Shown here piece after piece: positions 25,054 to 34,150 of a stretch of 64,000 nucleotides of DNA; within the stretch, counting starts at the first letter, position 1, and each line of letters starts with the position of its first letter. This DNA is from Paradevosia shaoguanensis (GTDB taxonomy: Bacteria; Pseudomonadota; Alphaproteobacteria; Rhizobiales; Devosiaceae). The notes under the pieces were generated by a model. It was not told where the DNA came from. It made no database searches and saw only the letters and a list, made by a program, of their open reading frames with translations. The DNA lies in assembly GCF_016801025.1 (NCBI RefSeq), contig NZ_CP068983.1:3464501-3528500 (forward strand). The letters are read 5' to 3'. A program made the position numbers and the translations under genes.

Positions 25054-26094
25054 ATGAAGAAGTTTCTCGCGGTCGCGCTTGGCACGACCGTTCTGATCAG
25101 CACGGCCAGCTTCGCCTTCGCCCAGGAATTGGTGGTTGGCGTTTCCTGGTCGAATTTCCAGGAAGAGCGCTGGAAAACCGACGAGGCGGCCATCAAGGCG
25201 GCGCTCGATGCGGCCGGCGCCAAGTACATCTCGGCCGACGCCCAGTCGTCGCCGGCCAAGCAGCTTACCGACATCGAAAGCCTGATCTCGCAAGGCGCCA
25301 AGGCGCTGATCGTCCTGGCGCAGGACTCCGACGCGGTCGGCCCGGCCATCCAGGCCGCGGTCTCCGAAGGCATTCCGGTGGTCGGCTATGACCGCCTGAT
25401 CGAAAACCCGCAGGCCTTCTACCTGACCTTCGACAACAAGGAAGTCGGTCGCCTGCAGGCCAAGGCAGTCTATGCCGTGGCGCCCAAGGGCAATTACGTC
25501 TTCATCAAGGGCTCGAGCACTGACCCGAATGCCGACTTCCTCTTCGCAGGCCAGCAGGAAGTGCTCAAGGATGCCATCGACAAGGGTGACATCAAGAATG
25601 TCGGCGAGGCCTATACCGATGGCTGGCTGCCGGAAAATGCCCAGAAGAACATGGAGCAGTTCCTGACGGCCAATAACAACGAGGTCGACGCTGTCGTCGC
25701 TTCCAACGACGGCACGGCCGGTGGCGCCATCGCGGCGCTTGCGGCCCAGGGCCTTGCCGGTTCGGTGCCGGTTTCAGGCCAGGACGGCGACCATGCCGCC
25801 CTCAACCGCATCGCGCTCGGCACGCAGACCGTCTCGGTCTGGAAGGACGCGCGCGAACTGGGCAAGAAGGCTGCCGAAATTGCGCTCGAACTCGCCAAGG
25901 GCACGGCCCTCGACAAGGTGACCGGCGCCACCAAGTTCAACGGCGGGCCGAAGGGCGTCGAGATGAATGCGGTGTTCCTGGCTCCTGTCGCCATCACCAA
26001 GGACAATCTCAACGTCGTCATCGACGCCGGTTGGGTGACCAAGGATGTGGTGTGCCAGGGCGTGGCTGCGGGCAAGGTTGCCGCCTGCAACTGA
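25054..26094 (+). CDS. xylF: xylose-type ABC transporter substrate-binding protein
   Basis: This 346-aa periplasmic protein has a signal peptide ([21 protein letters not shown]) and the pentose-binding fold of the RbsB/XylF type: [52 protein letters not shown] and [17 protein letters not shown]. These segments are characteristic of D-xylose binding proteins. It starts at ATG 25054 behind GGGAGGAC. It is the first gene of the xylFHG set, divergent from the ROK repressor. The catabolic genes xylA and xylB are not in the window. Confidence 0.92.
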   Translation: MKKFLAVALGTTVLISTASFAFAQELVVGVSWSNFQEERWKTDEAAIKAALDAAGAKYISADAQSSPAKQLTDIESLISQGAKALIVLAQDSDAVGPAIQAAVSEGIPVVGYDRLIENPQAFYLTFDNKEVGRLQAKAVYAVAPKGNYVFIKGSSTDPNADFLFAGQQEVLKDAIDKGDIKNVGEAYTDGWLPENAQKNMEQFLTANNNEVDAVVASNDGTAGGAIAALAAQGLAGSVPVSGQDGDHAALNRIALGTQTVSVWKDARELGKKAAEIALELAKGTALDKVTGATKFNGGPKGVEMNAVFLAPVAITKDNLNVVIDAGWVTKDVVCQGVAAGKVAACN

Positions 26095-26179
26095 TCTGCC
26101 AGATAATAAGCTGACAAGGGCGGTGCCGCGCTGGTTCGCGGCGCCGCTCAATAAGCAGGTCAGCATCTAGGGGAGAGAG

Positions 26180-27493
26180 ATGGTCGATCAGCACGCCTTG
26201 CCGGCAAGCCCGCGCGTTCCGAGCGCCGGCATGGGACCAATCCAGAGATTTCTCACTGCAACCGAGCTGGATACCCGGCTCCTGGGCATGATAGGCGCGT
26301 TGCTGCTCATCTGGCTCGGCTTCCATTTCCTGTCGGGCGGTGTGTTCCTCACCCCCCGCAACCTCTGGAACCTTTCGGTCCAGACGGCCTCAGTCGCCAT
26401 CATGGCCACGGGCATGGTGCTGGTCATCGTGACCCGCAATATCGACCTCTCGGTTGGTTCGATCCTCGGTGTGGTCGGCATGCTGATGGGCGTGATGCAG
26501 GTGGATTTCCTGCCGCGCTATCTCGGGCTCGGGCATCCAGCGATCTGGATCCTGACGCTCGCCTTTGGTCTCGTCGTAGGCATGGGCATCGGTGCGCTGC
26601 AGGGCATCATTATCGCGTATCTGCGCGTACCAGCCTTCATCGTTACGCTGGGCGGTTATCTCATCTGGCGCGGTGCGGCATGGTGGGTCACTTCGGGCCG
26701 AACCGTCGCGCCGCTCGACCAGACGTTCCAGCTCATGGGTGGTGGGCCGGCTGGCTCTATCGGCTTCTGGGCGAGCTGGGCGGTGGGAGCGCTGATCTGT
26801 ATCGGCATCATTGCCGGGCTTTACATAGGTCGCCGACAGCGCCGACGTTTCAATTTCCCGCAGCGACCTATCTGGGCTGAGGTGACGCTGGGCGTTCTCG
26901 GTTGTGGTATCGCGCTGGCGGCGGTGGGTGTTGCCAATGCCTATCCCTGGCCGAGCCGGATTGCCGCCAACTACGCGGCGGCGAACAACATCACCGTTCC
27001 GGAAGGCGGCCTTTTCATCTCGCACGGCATCGCCATTCCCGTTCTGATCGCACTGGCGGCGGGTATCGTGATGACGTTCATCGCCACGCGGACGCGGTTC
27101 GGCCGCTACGTCTTCGCCATGGGTGGCAACCCTGAAGCAGCGGAACTGGCGGGCATCAATACCCGCTGGGTGACGGTCAAGATCTTCATTCTCATGGGAG
27201 CGCTTTGCGCCGTCGCCGCGGCAATTTCCTCGGCGCGCCTCAATGCCGCGACCAATGCGCTGGGCACGTTCGACGAACTCTACGTCATCGCCGCGGCCGT
27301 TATCGGCGGCACATCGCTGGCGGGCGGCGTGGGTACGATCGTCGGAGCCATGATCGGCGCGCTGGTCATGCAGTCGCTGCAATCGGGCATGGTGCTGATG
27401 GGGATCGACAGCCCGCTGCAATCGATCGTGGTGGGTATCGTCCTCGTTCTCGCGGTGTGGCTGGACACGCTCTACCGCCGCAAGTCCAACTAG
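26180..27493 (+). CDS. xylH: xylose-type ABC transporter permease
   Basis: This 437-aa inner-membrane protein has about ten helices of the BPD_transp_2/AraH-RbsC family. Typical segments are [40 protein letters not shown] and [20 protein letters not shown]. The extra length compared with RbsC (about 320 aa) lies in a central loop ([20 protein letters not shown]), which is normal for XylH. AGGGGAGAG precedes the ATG. The ATPase gene follows after 11 bases. Confidence 0.93.
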   Translation: MVDQHALPASPRVPSAGMGPIQRFLTATELDTRLLGMIGALLLIWLGFHFLSGGVFLTPRNLWNLSVQTASVAIMATGMVLVIVTRNIDLSVGSILGVVGMLMGVMQVDFLPRYLGLGHPAIWILTLAFGLVVGMGIGALQGIIIAYLRVPAFIVTLGGYLIWRGAAWWVTSGRTVAPLDQTFQLMGGGPAGSIGFWASWAVGALICIGIIAGLYIGRRQRRRFNFPQRPIWAEVTLGVLGCGIALAAVGVANAYPWPSRIAANYAAANNITVPEGGLFISHGIAIPVLIALAAGIVMTFIATRTRFGRYVFAMGGNPEAAELAGINTRWVTVKIFILMGALCAVAAAISSARLNAATNALGTFDELYVIAAAVIGGTSLAGGVGTIVGAMIGALVMQSLQSGMVLMGIDSPLQSIVVGIVLVLAVWLDTLYRRKSN

Positions 27494-27504
27494 GGGTATC
27501 GGTT

Positions 27505-28287
27505 ATGCTGGACAAGAAAACGCCGCTCGTCCAACTGGAGAACATCTCGATCTCCTTTGGCGGCCTGCATGCGGTGGATGGTGCGTCGATCGAGCTCTAT
27601 CCGGGCGAGGTGGTCGGGCTGCTGGGTCACAACGGCGCCGGCAAGTCGACACTGATCAAGATCCTCTCGGGTGCCTACAAGCGCGACAGTGGCATTATCC
27701 GCATCGATGGCCAGGAAGCCACGATCAACAACCCGCGCGATGCCAAGGCCTATGGCATCGAGACGATCTACCAGACCCTTGCCGTGGCCGACAACGTCGA
27801 TGCGGCGGCAAATCTCTTTCTCGGCCGCGAGCTCACCACGTCGGTCGGCACGCTCGATGATGTGGCAATGGAGGCCAAGGCGCGTGAGGTGATGGGGCGA
27901 CTCAACCCCAATTTCCGCCGCTTCAAGGAGCCGGTGAAGGCGCTCTCGGGTGGGCAGCGGCAATCGGTGGCGATTGCCCGCGCCATCCTCTTCAACGCTC
28001 GTATCCTCATCATGGACGAGCCGACCGCCGCCCTTGGGCCGCAGGAAACGGCGCAGGTGGGCGACCTCATCAAGCAGCTCAAGTCCGAGGGGATTGGCAT
28101 CTTCCTCATCAGCCACGACATCCATGACGTGTTCGACCTCGCGGACCGCCTTTGCGTGATGAAGAACGGCAAGGTCGTCGGCACCGCCAATACGGCCGAC
28201 GTCACCAAGGATGAAGTGCTGGGCATGATCATCATGGGCAAGGTGCCGGCCGGCGCTATTCCCGGGCCGGGGGCATTGCGGGGATAG
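27505..28287 (+). CDS. xylG: xylose-type ABC transporter ATP-binding protein, single domain
   Basis: This 260-aa ATPase has Walker [10 protein letters not shown], signature [13 protein letters not shown], Walker [12 protein letters not shown] and the switch His in LISHD. E. coli XylG has two ABC domains; this protein has one, as in many Rhizobiales pentose importers, so a homodimer probably drives the importer. It lies just after xylH. Confidence 0.92.
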   Translation: MLDKKTPLVQLENISISFGGLHAVDGASIELYPGEVVGLLGHNGAGKSTLIKILSGAYKRDSGIIRIDGQEATINNPRDAKAYGIETIYQTLAVADNVDAAANLFLGRELTTSVGTLDDVAMEAKAREVMGRLNPNFRRFKEPVKALSGGQRQSVAIARAILFNARILIMDEPTAALGPQETAQVGDLIKQLKSEGIGIFLISHDIHDVFDLADRLCVMKNGKVVGTANTADVTKDEVLGMIIMGKVPAGAIPGPGALRG

Positions 28288-28347
28288 GGCGGAGGCAGTT
28301 TCGCAAGGTGCAGTAAGCCGCTATCGTATCCGCGAGGAGACGACGGC

Positions 28348-29016
28348 ATGAATGAGGTTGCGAAGAAAAGCCACGGTCGCCATCACGGGTTCTATGCCGG
28401 TGCGGCGACGGGCGTGGTCGTGTTCCTGGCGTCGCTCTATCCTTTCGCCGAACAGGCGCTGACGCTGGGGACGATCGCGTTCTTCGTCGTCTACCTGGCG
28501 TTCAGCAGCTGGCACCTGCGCAAGCTTACGTCGCATTTCCTCAGGACTCACGCGGCTGAAAGCGATGCGCCGGTCGCGGCGATCTTCGGGGTCACCATCA
28601 TCGTGGTGGCGGTGTCGGTCTATTCGTTGTTCATGGCCATCAACATGCACGGCCAGGCCAATGGCCTGCATCTCGCCGTCGCCGTGGTTGCGGTGGTGCT
28701 CGGCTGGTTCACCGTCCACGCAATGGCTGCGCACCACTATGCCTATGAGTATTACGATGTGCCGGACATCGACGCCGATACGAAGCCCAAGGGCAGCGTG
28801 GTCGGCGGGCTGGATTTCCCCAGCGGACCTGAGCCGGACGGCATCAGCTTCTTTTATTTTTCATACGTTATCGGCATGACGGCACAGGTCGCCGACGTTT
28901 CGATCACGTCGGTTCATATGCAAAGGCTGGTGGTGGTGCACGGCATTTTCTCGTTCTTCTTCAACACCGTGATCATCGCGGCGACCGTAAACCTTGCTGT
29001 CAGCCTGGGCGGCTAG
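28348..29016 (+). CDS. DUF1345 domain-containing membrane protein
   Basis: This 222-aa protein has five likely helices ([36 protein letters not shown], and later ones) and the family phrase [20 protein letters not shown] followed by [15 protein letters not shown]. The family is widely conserved and of unknown function. GAGGAGA precedes the ATG. Its stop codon abuts the start of the YaiI gene. Confidence 0.87.
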   Translation: MNEVAKKSHGRHHGFYAGAATGVVVFLASLYPFAEQALTLGTIAFFVVYLAFSSWHLRKLTSHFLRTHAAESDAPVAAIFGVTIIVVAVSVYSLFMAINMHGQANGLHLAVAVVAVVLGWFTVHAMAAHHYAYEYYDVPDIDADTKPKGSVVGGLDFPSGPEPDGISFFYFSYVIGMTAQVADVSITSVHMQRLVVVHGIFSFFFNTVIIAATVNLAVSLGG

Positions 29017-29481
29017 ATGAGCGCTCCGACGATCTATGTGGACGCCGATGCCTGTCCGGTCAAAGACGAGATCCTGCGGGTAGGAGAGCGCTACGGTCTC
29101 GCGATCGTGCTGGTGTCGAACGGCGGCATCCGGCCGTCGCGCGACCCGATGGTTCGTGTCGTCACCGTGCCGCAGGGCGCGGATGCGGCCGATGACTGGA
29201 TCGTCGAGCATTGCCAGCCCAATGATGTCGTCGTCACGGCCGACGTCCCCCTGGCGAGCCGGTCGGTGAGTGTCGGGGCACATGTGCTGGGTCCAACGGG
29301 ACGAGAGTACACGCCCCAGTCGATGGGCATGGCGCTGGCGATGCGCGACCTCAAGCAGCACCTGCGCGAGACGGGGGAGATCAAGGGCTACAACCCGAGC
29401 TTTTCCGGCAAGGATCGATCGGCGTTTCTCGTCGCGCTCGACCGCGTGGTGCAGCGCGCTATCCGCACCAAACAAGGTTAA
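29017..29481 (+). CDS. yaiI: YaiI/YqxD family protein (UPF0178)
   Basis: This 154-aa soluble protein begins YVDADACPVKDEILRVGERY and contains VVTADVPLASRSV, both diagnostic of UPF0178, whose fold belongs to the PIN-like nucleases. No activity is established. The ATG directly follows the stop of the DUF1345 gene, so the two are translated as a unit. Confidence 0.9.
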   Translation: MSAPTIYVDADACPVKDEILRVGERYGLAIVLVSNGGIRPSRDPMVRVVTVPQGADAADDWIVEHCQPNDVVVTADVPLASRSVSVGAHVLGPTGREYTPQSMGMALAMRDLKQHLRETGEIKGYNPSFSGKDRSAFLVALDRVVQRAIRTKQG

Positions 29482-29593
29482 GCGCATTTCCGCCCAGCAG
29501 GTGGAAAAACGCAGGTGATACAAGGGCACAGGCAGGTCGAGCATGGTTTGTTAACCATGCTGGGTAACACTTTAGGCAGTTCTTCTGCCTTGG

Positions 29594-30442
29594 GTGCTCG
29601 TCGTGTCGTTCCGTCGCCTTGCTGTTCTGGTTCCTTTGGTTGCCCTGCTGATGGCAGGCTGCGCCAGGCCGCCTCAGGAGGCCGAGATCACGGCGAAGCC
29701 GCGGCTTCCGGCGGTGGCCGATAGCTACCTGCCGATGCCGGAAGTGACCCCAAGGCACGTGCCCAAGGGTGTGCTGGCCGGCCGCAAGCTGGTGGTGTCG
29801 TCTGCCGCCGAAATCCAGTTGCAGCCGGGCGAGGTCATTCTCTCGTTCGACGATGGTCCGCGCAAAGGCAGCACGGATTCGATCCTGGCGACGCTCGACG
29901 ATTTCAACGTCAAGGCTACGTTTCTGATGGTCGGCAAGATGGCCGATGCCTATCCGCAGACGGCGCGCAACGTTGCCGCCCATGGCCATGCCATCGGCAC
30001 CCATACCTACGACCATCTCAACCTGGCCAATGCCGACCAGACAGTTGCGATGGACGACGTCTATCGCGGCGAGGCGGCGGTGGCACGTGCCCTCAAGGGC
30101 TCAGGCCAAACGCTGACGCCGTTCTTCCGTTTCCCCTATCTGGCGCAGACCGGCTTGCTGCGCGCGAGTCTCAGCGAGCAGAGCCTCATCGTGCTCGATG
30201 TGCAGGTGGATTCGCAGGATTACCTGAAGTCCGCGCCGCAGCAGACCATCGACCGCACCCTGGCGCGGCTGGACAAGCGGGGCAGGGGCATCATCCTCTT
30301 CCACGACATCCATCCGCTGACCGCGGCCTTGCTGCCGGATTTCCTGCAGGCGCTGGCCGATCGCGGCTACAAGGTCGTGCAGCTCGTCTCGCGTGATCCG
30401 AGCCCGTTCGGCGAAGACCTGGTGACTGCCAGCAAGAACTAG
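29594..30442 (+). CDS. polysaccharide deacetylase family lipoprotein
   Basis: This 282-aa protein is exported as a lipoprotein: LAVLVPLVALLMAGCARPP carries the lipobox L-M-A-G-C. The NodB homology domain has ILSFDDGPRKG (catalytic Asp pair), GTHTYDHLNL (the two zinc His), FFRFPYLAQTG and IILFHDIHPL. It likely removes acetyl groups from a cell-wall or exopolysaccharide glucosamine chain. The start is GTG 29594 or GTG 29603. It converges with rlmB with a four-base overlap. Confidence 0.88.
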   Translation: MLVVSFRRLAVLVPLVALLMAGCARPPQEAEITAKPRLPAVADSYLPMPEVTPRHVPKGVLAGRKLVVSSAAEIQLQPGEVILSFDDGPRKGSTDSILATLDDFNVKATFLMVGKMADAYPQTARNVAAHGHAIGTHTYDHLNLANADQTVAMDDVYRGEAAVARALKGSGQTLTPFFRFPYLAQTGLLRASLSEQSLIVLDVQVDSQDYLKSAPQQTIDRTLARLDKRGRGIILFHDIHPLTAALLPDFLQALADRGYKVVQLVSRDPSPFGEDLVTASKN

Positions 30443-31194
30443 CTGTTGCGGCCCGCCGTTGCGGCGAAGAGCGCGATGGCCGCGGCGTTCGAAACGTTGA
30501 GCGACTTGATCGGGCCCGGCATGTCGAGGCGAACCATCTCGTCGCAGAGGCCGCGGGTCTTTTCGCGCAAGCCCTTGCCTTCCGAGCCCATGACGACGGC
30601 CATCGGCCGGTTGTCCGTGCGCGGGCGCAGCGGCTCGGTGGCCTCGGAATCGAAACCCAGCACCAGCAGGCCGCGCTCCTTGAGCTTTTCGAGTGCGTCG
30701 CCGAGGTTGCGGACCTCGATCAGAGGCACGAGATCAAGCGCGCCCGAAGCGGACTTGGCCATGACACCGGTTTCGCGCGGCGCGTAACGGGCGGTGGTGA
30801 TGACCGCATCGGCGCCGAAGGCACAGGCGGTGCGCAGGATAGCGCCGACGTTGTGCGGGTCGGTCACCTGGTCGAGAACCACGACCAGGTTGAGCGGGGA
30901 GATGTCTTCGAGGCCGAATCGAGAAACCGGATCGACTTCGAGCGCTACACCCTGATGCACGGCTTCGCCGCCGAGCAGGCGATCGAGTTCCTTGGGCGTG
31001 GTTTCCTTGATGGGCACCTTGCCGATCGGGCCGGTTTCCTTGAGGCGCATGAGCGCGTTGGGGGTGACCAGAAGCTCCCGTTTGCTGCGGCGCGGATTGT
31101 CGAGCGCGGCGCGCACGGTATGCAGGCCGTAGAGATATACGGGCCCGTCATTGGGGTCGTGGCGCGGCTTGGGCGGGAACTTGTTGATGCTCAT
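30439..31194 (-). CDS. rlmB: 23S rRNA (guanosine-2'-O-)-methyltransferase RlmB (TrmH family)
   Basis: This 251-aa SPOUT methyltransferase has the N-terminal L30e-like substrate domain (YLYGLHTVRAALDN, PKELDRLLGGEAVHQGVAL). The knotted domain follows with VTDPHNVGAILRTACAFGAD, AVVMGSEGKGLREKT and SLNVSNAAAIALF. The C-terminal motifs identify TrmH/SpoU enzymes; the N-domain fits the RlmB branch that methylates G2251. I start at ATG 31194. A tRNA-Tyr gene lies upstream on the opposite strand. Confidence 0.9.
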   Translation of the reverse strand: MSINKFPPKPRHDPNDGPVYLYGLHTVRAALDNPRRSKRELLVTPNALMRLKETGPIGKVPIKETTPKELDRLLGGEAVHQGVALEVDPVSRFGLEDISPLNLVVVLDQVTDPHNVGAILRTACAFGADAVITTARYAPRETGVMAKSASGALDLVPLIEVRNLGDALEKLKERGLLVLGFDSEATEPLRPRTDNRPMAVVMGSEGKGLREKTRGLCDEMVRLDMPGPIKSLNVSNAAAIALFAATAGRNS

Positions 31195-31380
31195 GCCTGC
31201 TGCCCTATCGCCTTTGGCTCGCCGCAGCAAGGGCGCCGAAAGCGACGGTACCCTGTGGATTGGTAGAAAAGGCAAAATGGGTGTTGACAGGCGCGGACCC
31301 GATCACCATAAACCGCCCCGTGGTTCGCAACGGTCCGCCGAACGAACCATTCCCGCGTTCATAGCGCGCCTGTCGGCTGT

Positions 31381-31465
31381 GGAGGGGTGGGAGAGTGGTT
31401 AAATCCATCAGACTGTAAATCTGACCGCTTAGCGTACACTGGTTCGAATCCAGTCCCCTCCACCA
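31381..31465 (+). tRNA. tRNA-Tyr (GTA)
   Basis: An 85-base class II tRNA with CCA encoded. The acceptor GGAGGGG pairs with CCCCTCC, the anticodon loop CTGTAAA gives GTA (Tyr), a long variable arm follows, and the T-loop is TTCGAAT. Confidence 0.97.
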
Positions 31466-31931
31466 TCCGGCTCTCCGGTCCCCCCGAAAATTCAGAGATT
31501 TGCGATGCTGCGTTGATGCGCGGCATTCGGTGCTGGTTAGCCAAAATGCGCAATGGTTCTGAAGGCGACGAGCGCGAGTTTCGGTGCCCGGTTGGCGCAG
31601 CGGTGGCCAGCCTCAAGACCAGCGGCCGCGGAAACCGCGATCAGAGGCGAGCGCAAGGTGGGTGAGGATGCCCACGAGTGCAGACCAGGCCGGCGGCGAT
31701 AGGGCCGAATGCGGCGGACGAGGCGATTGCCGCGGTGAGGCGCAGCACAAAACGCCGGAAATCCGGGACGAAGAACCAGCCACTATGTCCCCCAAGACAC
31801 TGGTTGGGTCGACTGTGCTGCAGCTCGGTGCGAGCCGCCTTTCAAAAACGACTAAGCGCGGCCGTCAAATGGCGGTCGCGCTCTTGAACTTCTCAATGCA
31901 CCCGCTGGCGGGTGCTGTTCGCCAATGCGCG
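31466..31931. other. intergenic region without a convincing gene
   Basis: About 465 bases after tRNA-Tyr. Open frames here have no ribosome site and poor composition. A minus-strand frame reads GWFFVPDFRRFVLRLTAAIA and continues to a nearby stop, but has no good start; it could be a decayed membrane-protein tail. The only clear element is the terminator at 31855-31882. Confidence 0.5.
31855..31882 (-). terminator. terminator of the 90-aa secreted protein gene
   Basis: A 10-bp stem AGCGCGGCCG/CGGTCGCGCT (one G-T pair) with an 8-base loop lies 50 bases after the minus-strand stop at 31932. The minus strand continues TTAGTCGTTTTTG. Confidence 0.7.
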
Positions 31932-32204
31932 TTAGTTGGCATCGGCGAGGTTGGTCGCGGGGGTCAGCGTGTCGGGCTTGAACAGCTCGGACTTGACCGT
32001 GCCATCGGCCTGCTTGACGAAGGCGCGAATGAAGCTGCCCCAACGCTCTACGTCCTGGGCGTTCACGCCACGTTGCTGAAGGCTCGCGATCACATGTTCC
32101 TTGTTGAAGGAATCCACAGTCACGCTGGTCGGCGTCGTCATCGCCAGGGCGGGAGCGGCGAAGAGGGTGATTGCGGAGAGGGCAATAGCAGTGCGCTTGA
32201 ACAT
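31932..32204 (-). CDS. small secreted protein of unknown function, 90 aa
   Basis: The ATG at 32204 gives a signal peptide (MFKRTAIALSAITLFAAPAL, cut after ALA) and a mature part of about 70 residues: VDSFNKEHVIASLQQRGVNA, DVERWGSFIRAFVKQADG. A strong ribosome site (AAAGGAA) lies upstream. A longer frame to 32264 would hide the signal peptide. No family is recognised. Its promoter region is unusually AT-rich for this genome. Confidence 0.68.
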   Translation of the reverse strand: MFKRTAIALSAITLFAAPALAMTTPTSVTVDSFNKEHVIASLQQRGVNAQDVERWGSFIRAFVKQADGTVKSELFKPDTLTPATNLADAN

Positions 32205-32483
32205 TTTCTTGGTTCCTTTCTGAGTAGAACAACCAAGAGATATGTCATTGGTTTCGTCGTTCAATGATTTCTTGCATTAATTAATGTTCATGTTGGCAAT
32301 GTTGTAGTATGTTAGATTAATTACTTAAACTATACTTGCTTTCCGGCCGGAAACCCAGTTTCAACCCGGTAACCCGGTTACATCGGACGCCGCCCGCGAA
32401 AGGGTGCCAGAAGGCTGGGGGCGGCGGAGAATGAACCTTGCGCGATGCCGTGCTTAGCCAGTATACGGCTCTCATCATCCGGC
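32205..32483. other. AT-rich intergenic region
   Basis: Positions about 32250-32340 are the most AT-rich stretch in the window (ATTAATTAATG, TTAGATTAATTACTTAAAC). It must hold the promoter of the 90-aa secreted protein on the minus strand, and that of tRNA-Gly further right. I see no gene. Confidence 0.5.
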
Positions 32484-32557
32484 GCGGGTGTAGCTCAATG
32501 GTAGAGCAGCAGCCTTCCAAGCTGAATACGAGGGTTCGATTCCCTTCACCCGCTCCA
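32484..32557 (+). tRNA. tRNA-Gly (TCC)
   Basis: A 74-base cloverleaf with the acceptor GCGGGTG pairing with CACCCGC, D-arm CTCAATGGTAGAG, anticodon loop CTTCCAA (TCC, Gly), T-loop TTCGATT, and TCCA at the 3' end. Confidence 0.97.
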
Positions 32558-32634
32558 ATCTCCCCCCACCTTGTTGTCCGGCACCCCCGAGAGTGCAATC
32601 ATACCCGCGCGATGGAGCGAGGGGATAAACGGCT

Positions 32635-33198
32635 TTGGGCAAGCTCACTTTCGGGATGATGTGTTCGCTCGATGGCTATATCAGCGACGCCAACGGCAAG
32701 TTCGACTGGGGTCAGATCGACGAGGACGTGCACGCCTTCGCCAATGCGGAGCAGGCCAGGGAGAGCACGACGATCTATGGCCGGCGCATGTTCGAAACCA
32801 TGGCGGCGTGGGACACCCTGGCTGAAGACCCGGATGTCAGCCAGGTGGAGCGCGATTTCGCGGCGCTCTGGCGCAAGACCGACAAGATCGTGGTTTCCCG
32901 CTCGCTTGCCCAAGTGACGACGACGCGTACGCGGCTGGTGCGGGAATTGACCGCCGGCGATATCGAGGCGCTCAAGGCGTCATCGCGGGGCGATATCAGC
33001 GTTTCGGGGCCGACGCTGGCGGCAAGCTATATGCGGCAGGGCTTCGTCGACGAGGTCTCGCTCTATTATGTACCGGTCGTCGTCGGGAGCGGGAGGCCGG
33101 CATTCCCGGATGTCGGGAGCCTGCTCAAGTTGGAGCGCATCGAGGTCAGGCCGTTCAACAACGGGGTGACCTTCATGCGGTTCGCAGTAAAGAAATAG
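32635..33198 (+). CDS. dihydrofolate reductase family protein (RibD C-terminal type)
   Basis: This 187-aa protein has the RibD-C/DHFR-like fold: MMCSLDGYISDANGKFDW at the start, TTIYGRRMFETMAAWDT, DKIVVSRSLAQ, and SGPTLAASYMRQGFVDEVSL followed by YYVPVVVGSGRPAF. It probably reduces a pterin- or flavin-like substrate with NADPH; the actual role of these stand-alone proteins is unknown. The start is a TTG at 32635. A terminator overlaps its stop. Confidence 0.87.
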   Translation: MGKLTFGMMCSLDGYISDANGKFDWGQIDEDVHAFANAEQARESTTIYGRRMFETMAAWDTLAEDPDVSQVERDFAALWRKTDKIVVSRSLAQVTTTRTRLVRELTAGDIEALKASSRGDISVSGPTLAASYMRQGFVDEVSLYYVPVVVGSGRPAFPDVGSLLKLERIEVRPFNNGVTFMRFAVKK

Positions 33199-33220
33199 CC
33201 CCGGCGCTGGCACCGGGGCT
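33197..33220. terminator. bidirectional terminator
   Basis: AGCCCCGG pairs with CCGGGGCT around 8 bases, with AAATAG before it and TTTCGTT after it. It lies between the convergent DHFR-like gene and allE and overlaps the former's stop codon. Confidence 0.75.
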
Positions 33221-33225
33221 TTCGT

Positions 33226-34062
33226 TCAGCGGCCGAAGGCGCCGGGACCGCGCAGGCGCGGGTGGCGGTTGACGTCCTTGTAGAGCAGATAGCGGAAGCG
33301 GCCCGGGCCGCCCGCATAGCAGGCCTGGGGGCAATAGGCGCGCAGCCACATAAAGTCGCCGGCCTCGACCTCCACCCAATCCTTGTTGAGCTTGTAGACG
33401 GCCTTGCCCTCGAGCACGTAGAGGCCGTGCTCCATGATGTGCGTTTCCTCAAAGGGAATGAGGCCGCCCGGCTGGAAGGTGACGATGTTGACGTGCATGT
33501 CATGCCGCATGTCGTTGGGGTCGACGAAGCGGGTGGTGGCCCAGGCATTGTCGGTGTCGGGCATGGCGATGGGCGCGACGGCCTGATCGCTGCTGACGAA
33601 GGCTTCGGGGGCAGGGATGCCGGGGGCGGGCTCGTAAAGCTTGCGGACCCAATGGAAGCGGCCGGGCTCGCTGCCGCGATTGTGGAGCGTCCAGGCCTGG
33701 CCGGCGGGCAAATAGGCATAGCCGCCGGTTTCAAGCTTGTGCTCGGTGCCGGCGAGGGTGAGGACGAGCTGGCCGCCGGTGACGAAGATCACGCCTTCCG
33801 CGCCGCTTTCAGGCTCAGGTGCGTCCGAGCCGCCGCCGGGGCCGACTTCCATGACGTATTGGCTGAAGGTTTCTGAAAAACCAGTGAGGGGGCGCGCGAT
33901 GATCCAGCACTTGGTGTTGGCCCAGTTAGGCAGCAGGCTGGTGACGATATCGGAGAAGACGCCCTTCGGGATCACCGCATAGGCTTCGGTGAAAACGGCG
34001 CGACCGGTATGGAGGGTCTTCTGGTCGGGCAGGCCGCCGGGGGGCGTGTAGTAGCTGTTCAT
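33226..34062 (-). CDS. allE: (S)-ureidoglycine aminohydrolase
   Basis: This 278-aa bicupin enzyme releases ammonia from (S)-ureidoglycine in allantoin breakdown. The N-terminal segment KTLHTGRAVFTEAYAVIPKG, the cupin strands EGVIFVTGGQLVLTLAG and YLPAGQAWTLHNRG, and the metal-binding second cupin HVNIVTFQPGG, ETHIMEHGLYVLEGK are as in the family. GAGGATG precedes the ATG. No other purine-degradation gene is visible nearby. Confidence 0.9.
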   Translation of the reverse strand: MNSYYTPPGGLPDQKTLHTGRAVFTEAYAVIPKGVFSDIVTSLLPNWANTKCWIIARPLTGFSETFSQYVMEVGPGGGSDAPEPESGAEGVIFVTGGQLVLTLAGTEHKLETGGYAYLPAGQAWTLHNRGSEPGRFHWVRKLYEPAPGIPAPEAFVSSDQAVAPIAMPDTDNAWATTRFVDPNDMRHDMHVNIVTFQPGGLIPFEETHIMEHGLYVLEGKAVYKLNKDWVEVEAGDFMWLRAYCPQACYAGGPGRFRYLLYKDVNRHPRLRGPGAFGR

Positions 34063-34150
34063 GGGTCATCCTCGAGGCGCGACGCGCAGGCACCCAAGTG
34101 TCTAGCGTGGATTCACTCCGTTGAGAATGTGGATACGCAATCGCCTGCGA

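Noticed and set aside
31613-31795. A 60-codon minus-strand frame after tRNA-Tyr
   Set aside because: It has no ribosome site and low-complexity Ser/Pro/Arg composition. Another frame over the same bases (GWFFVPDFRRF) looks more protein-like but lacks a start. I report the region as non-coding.
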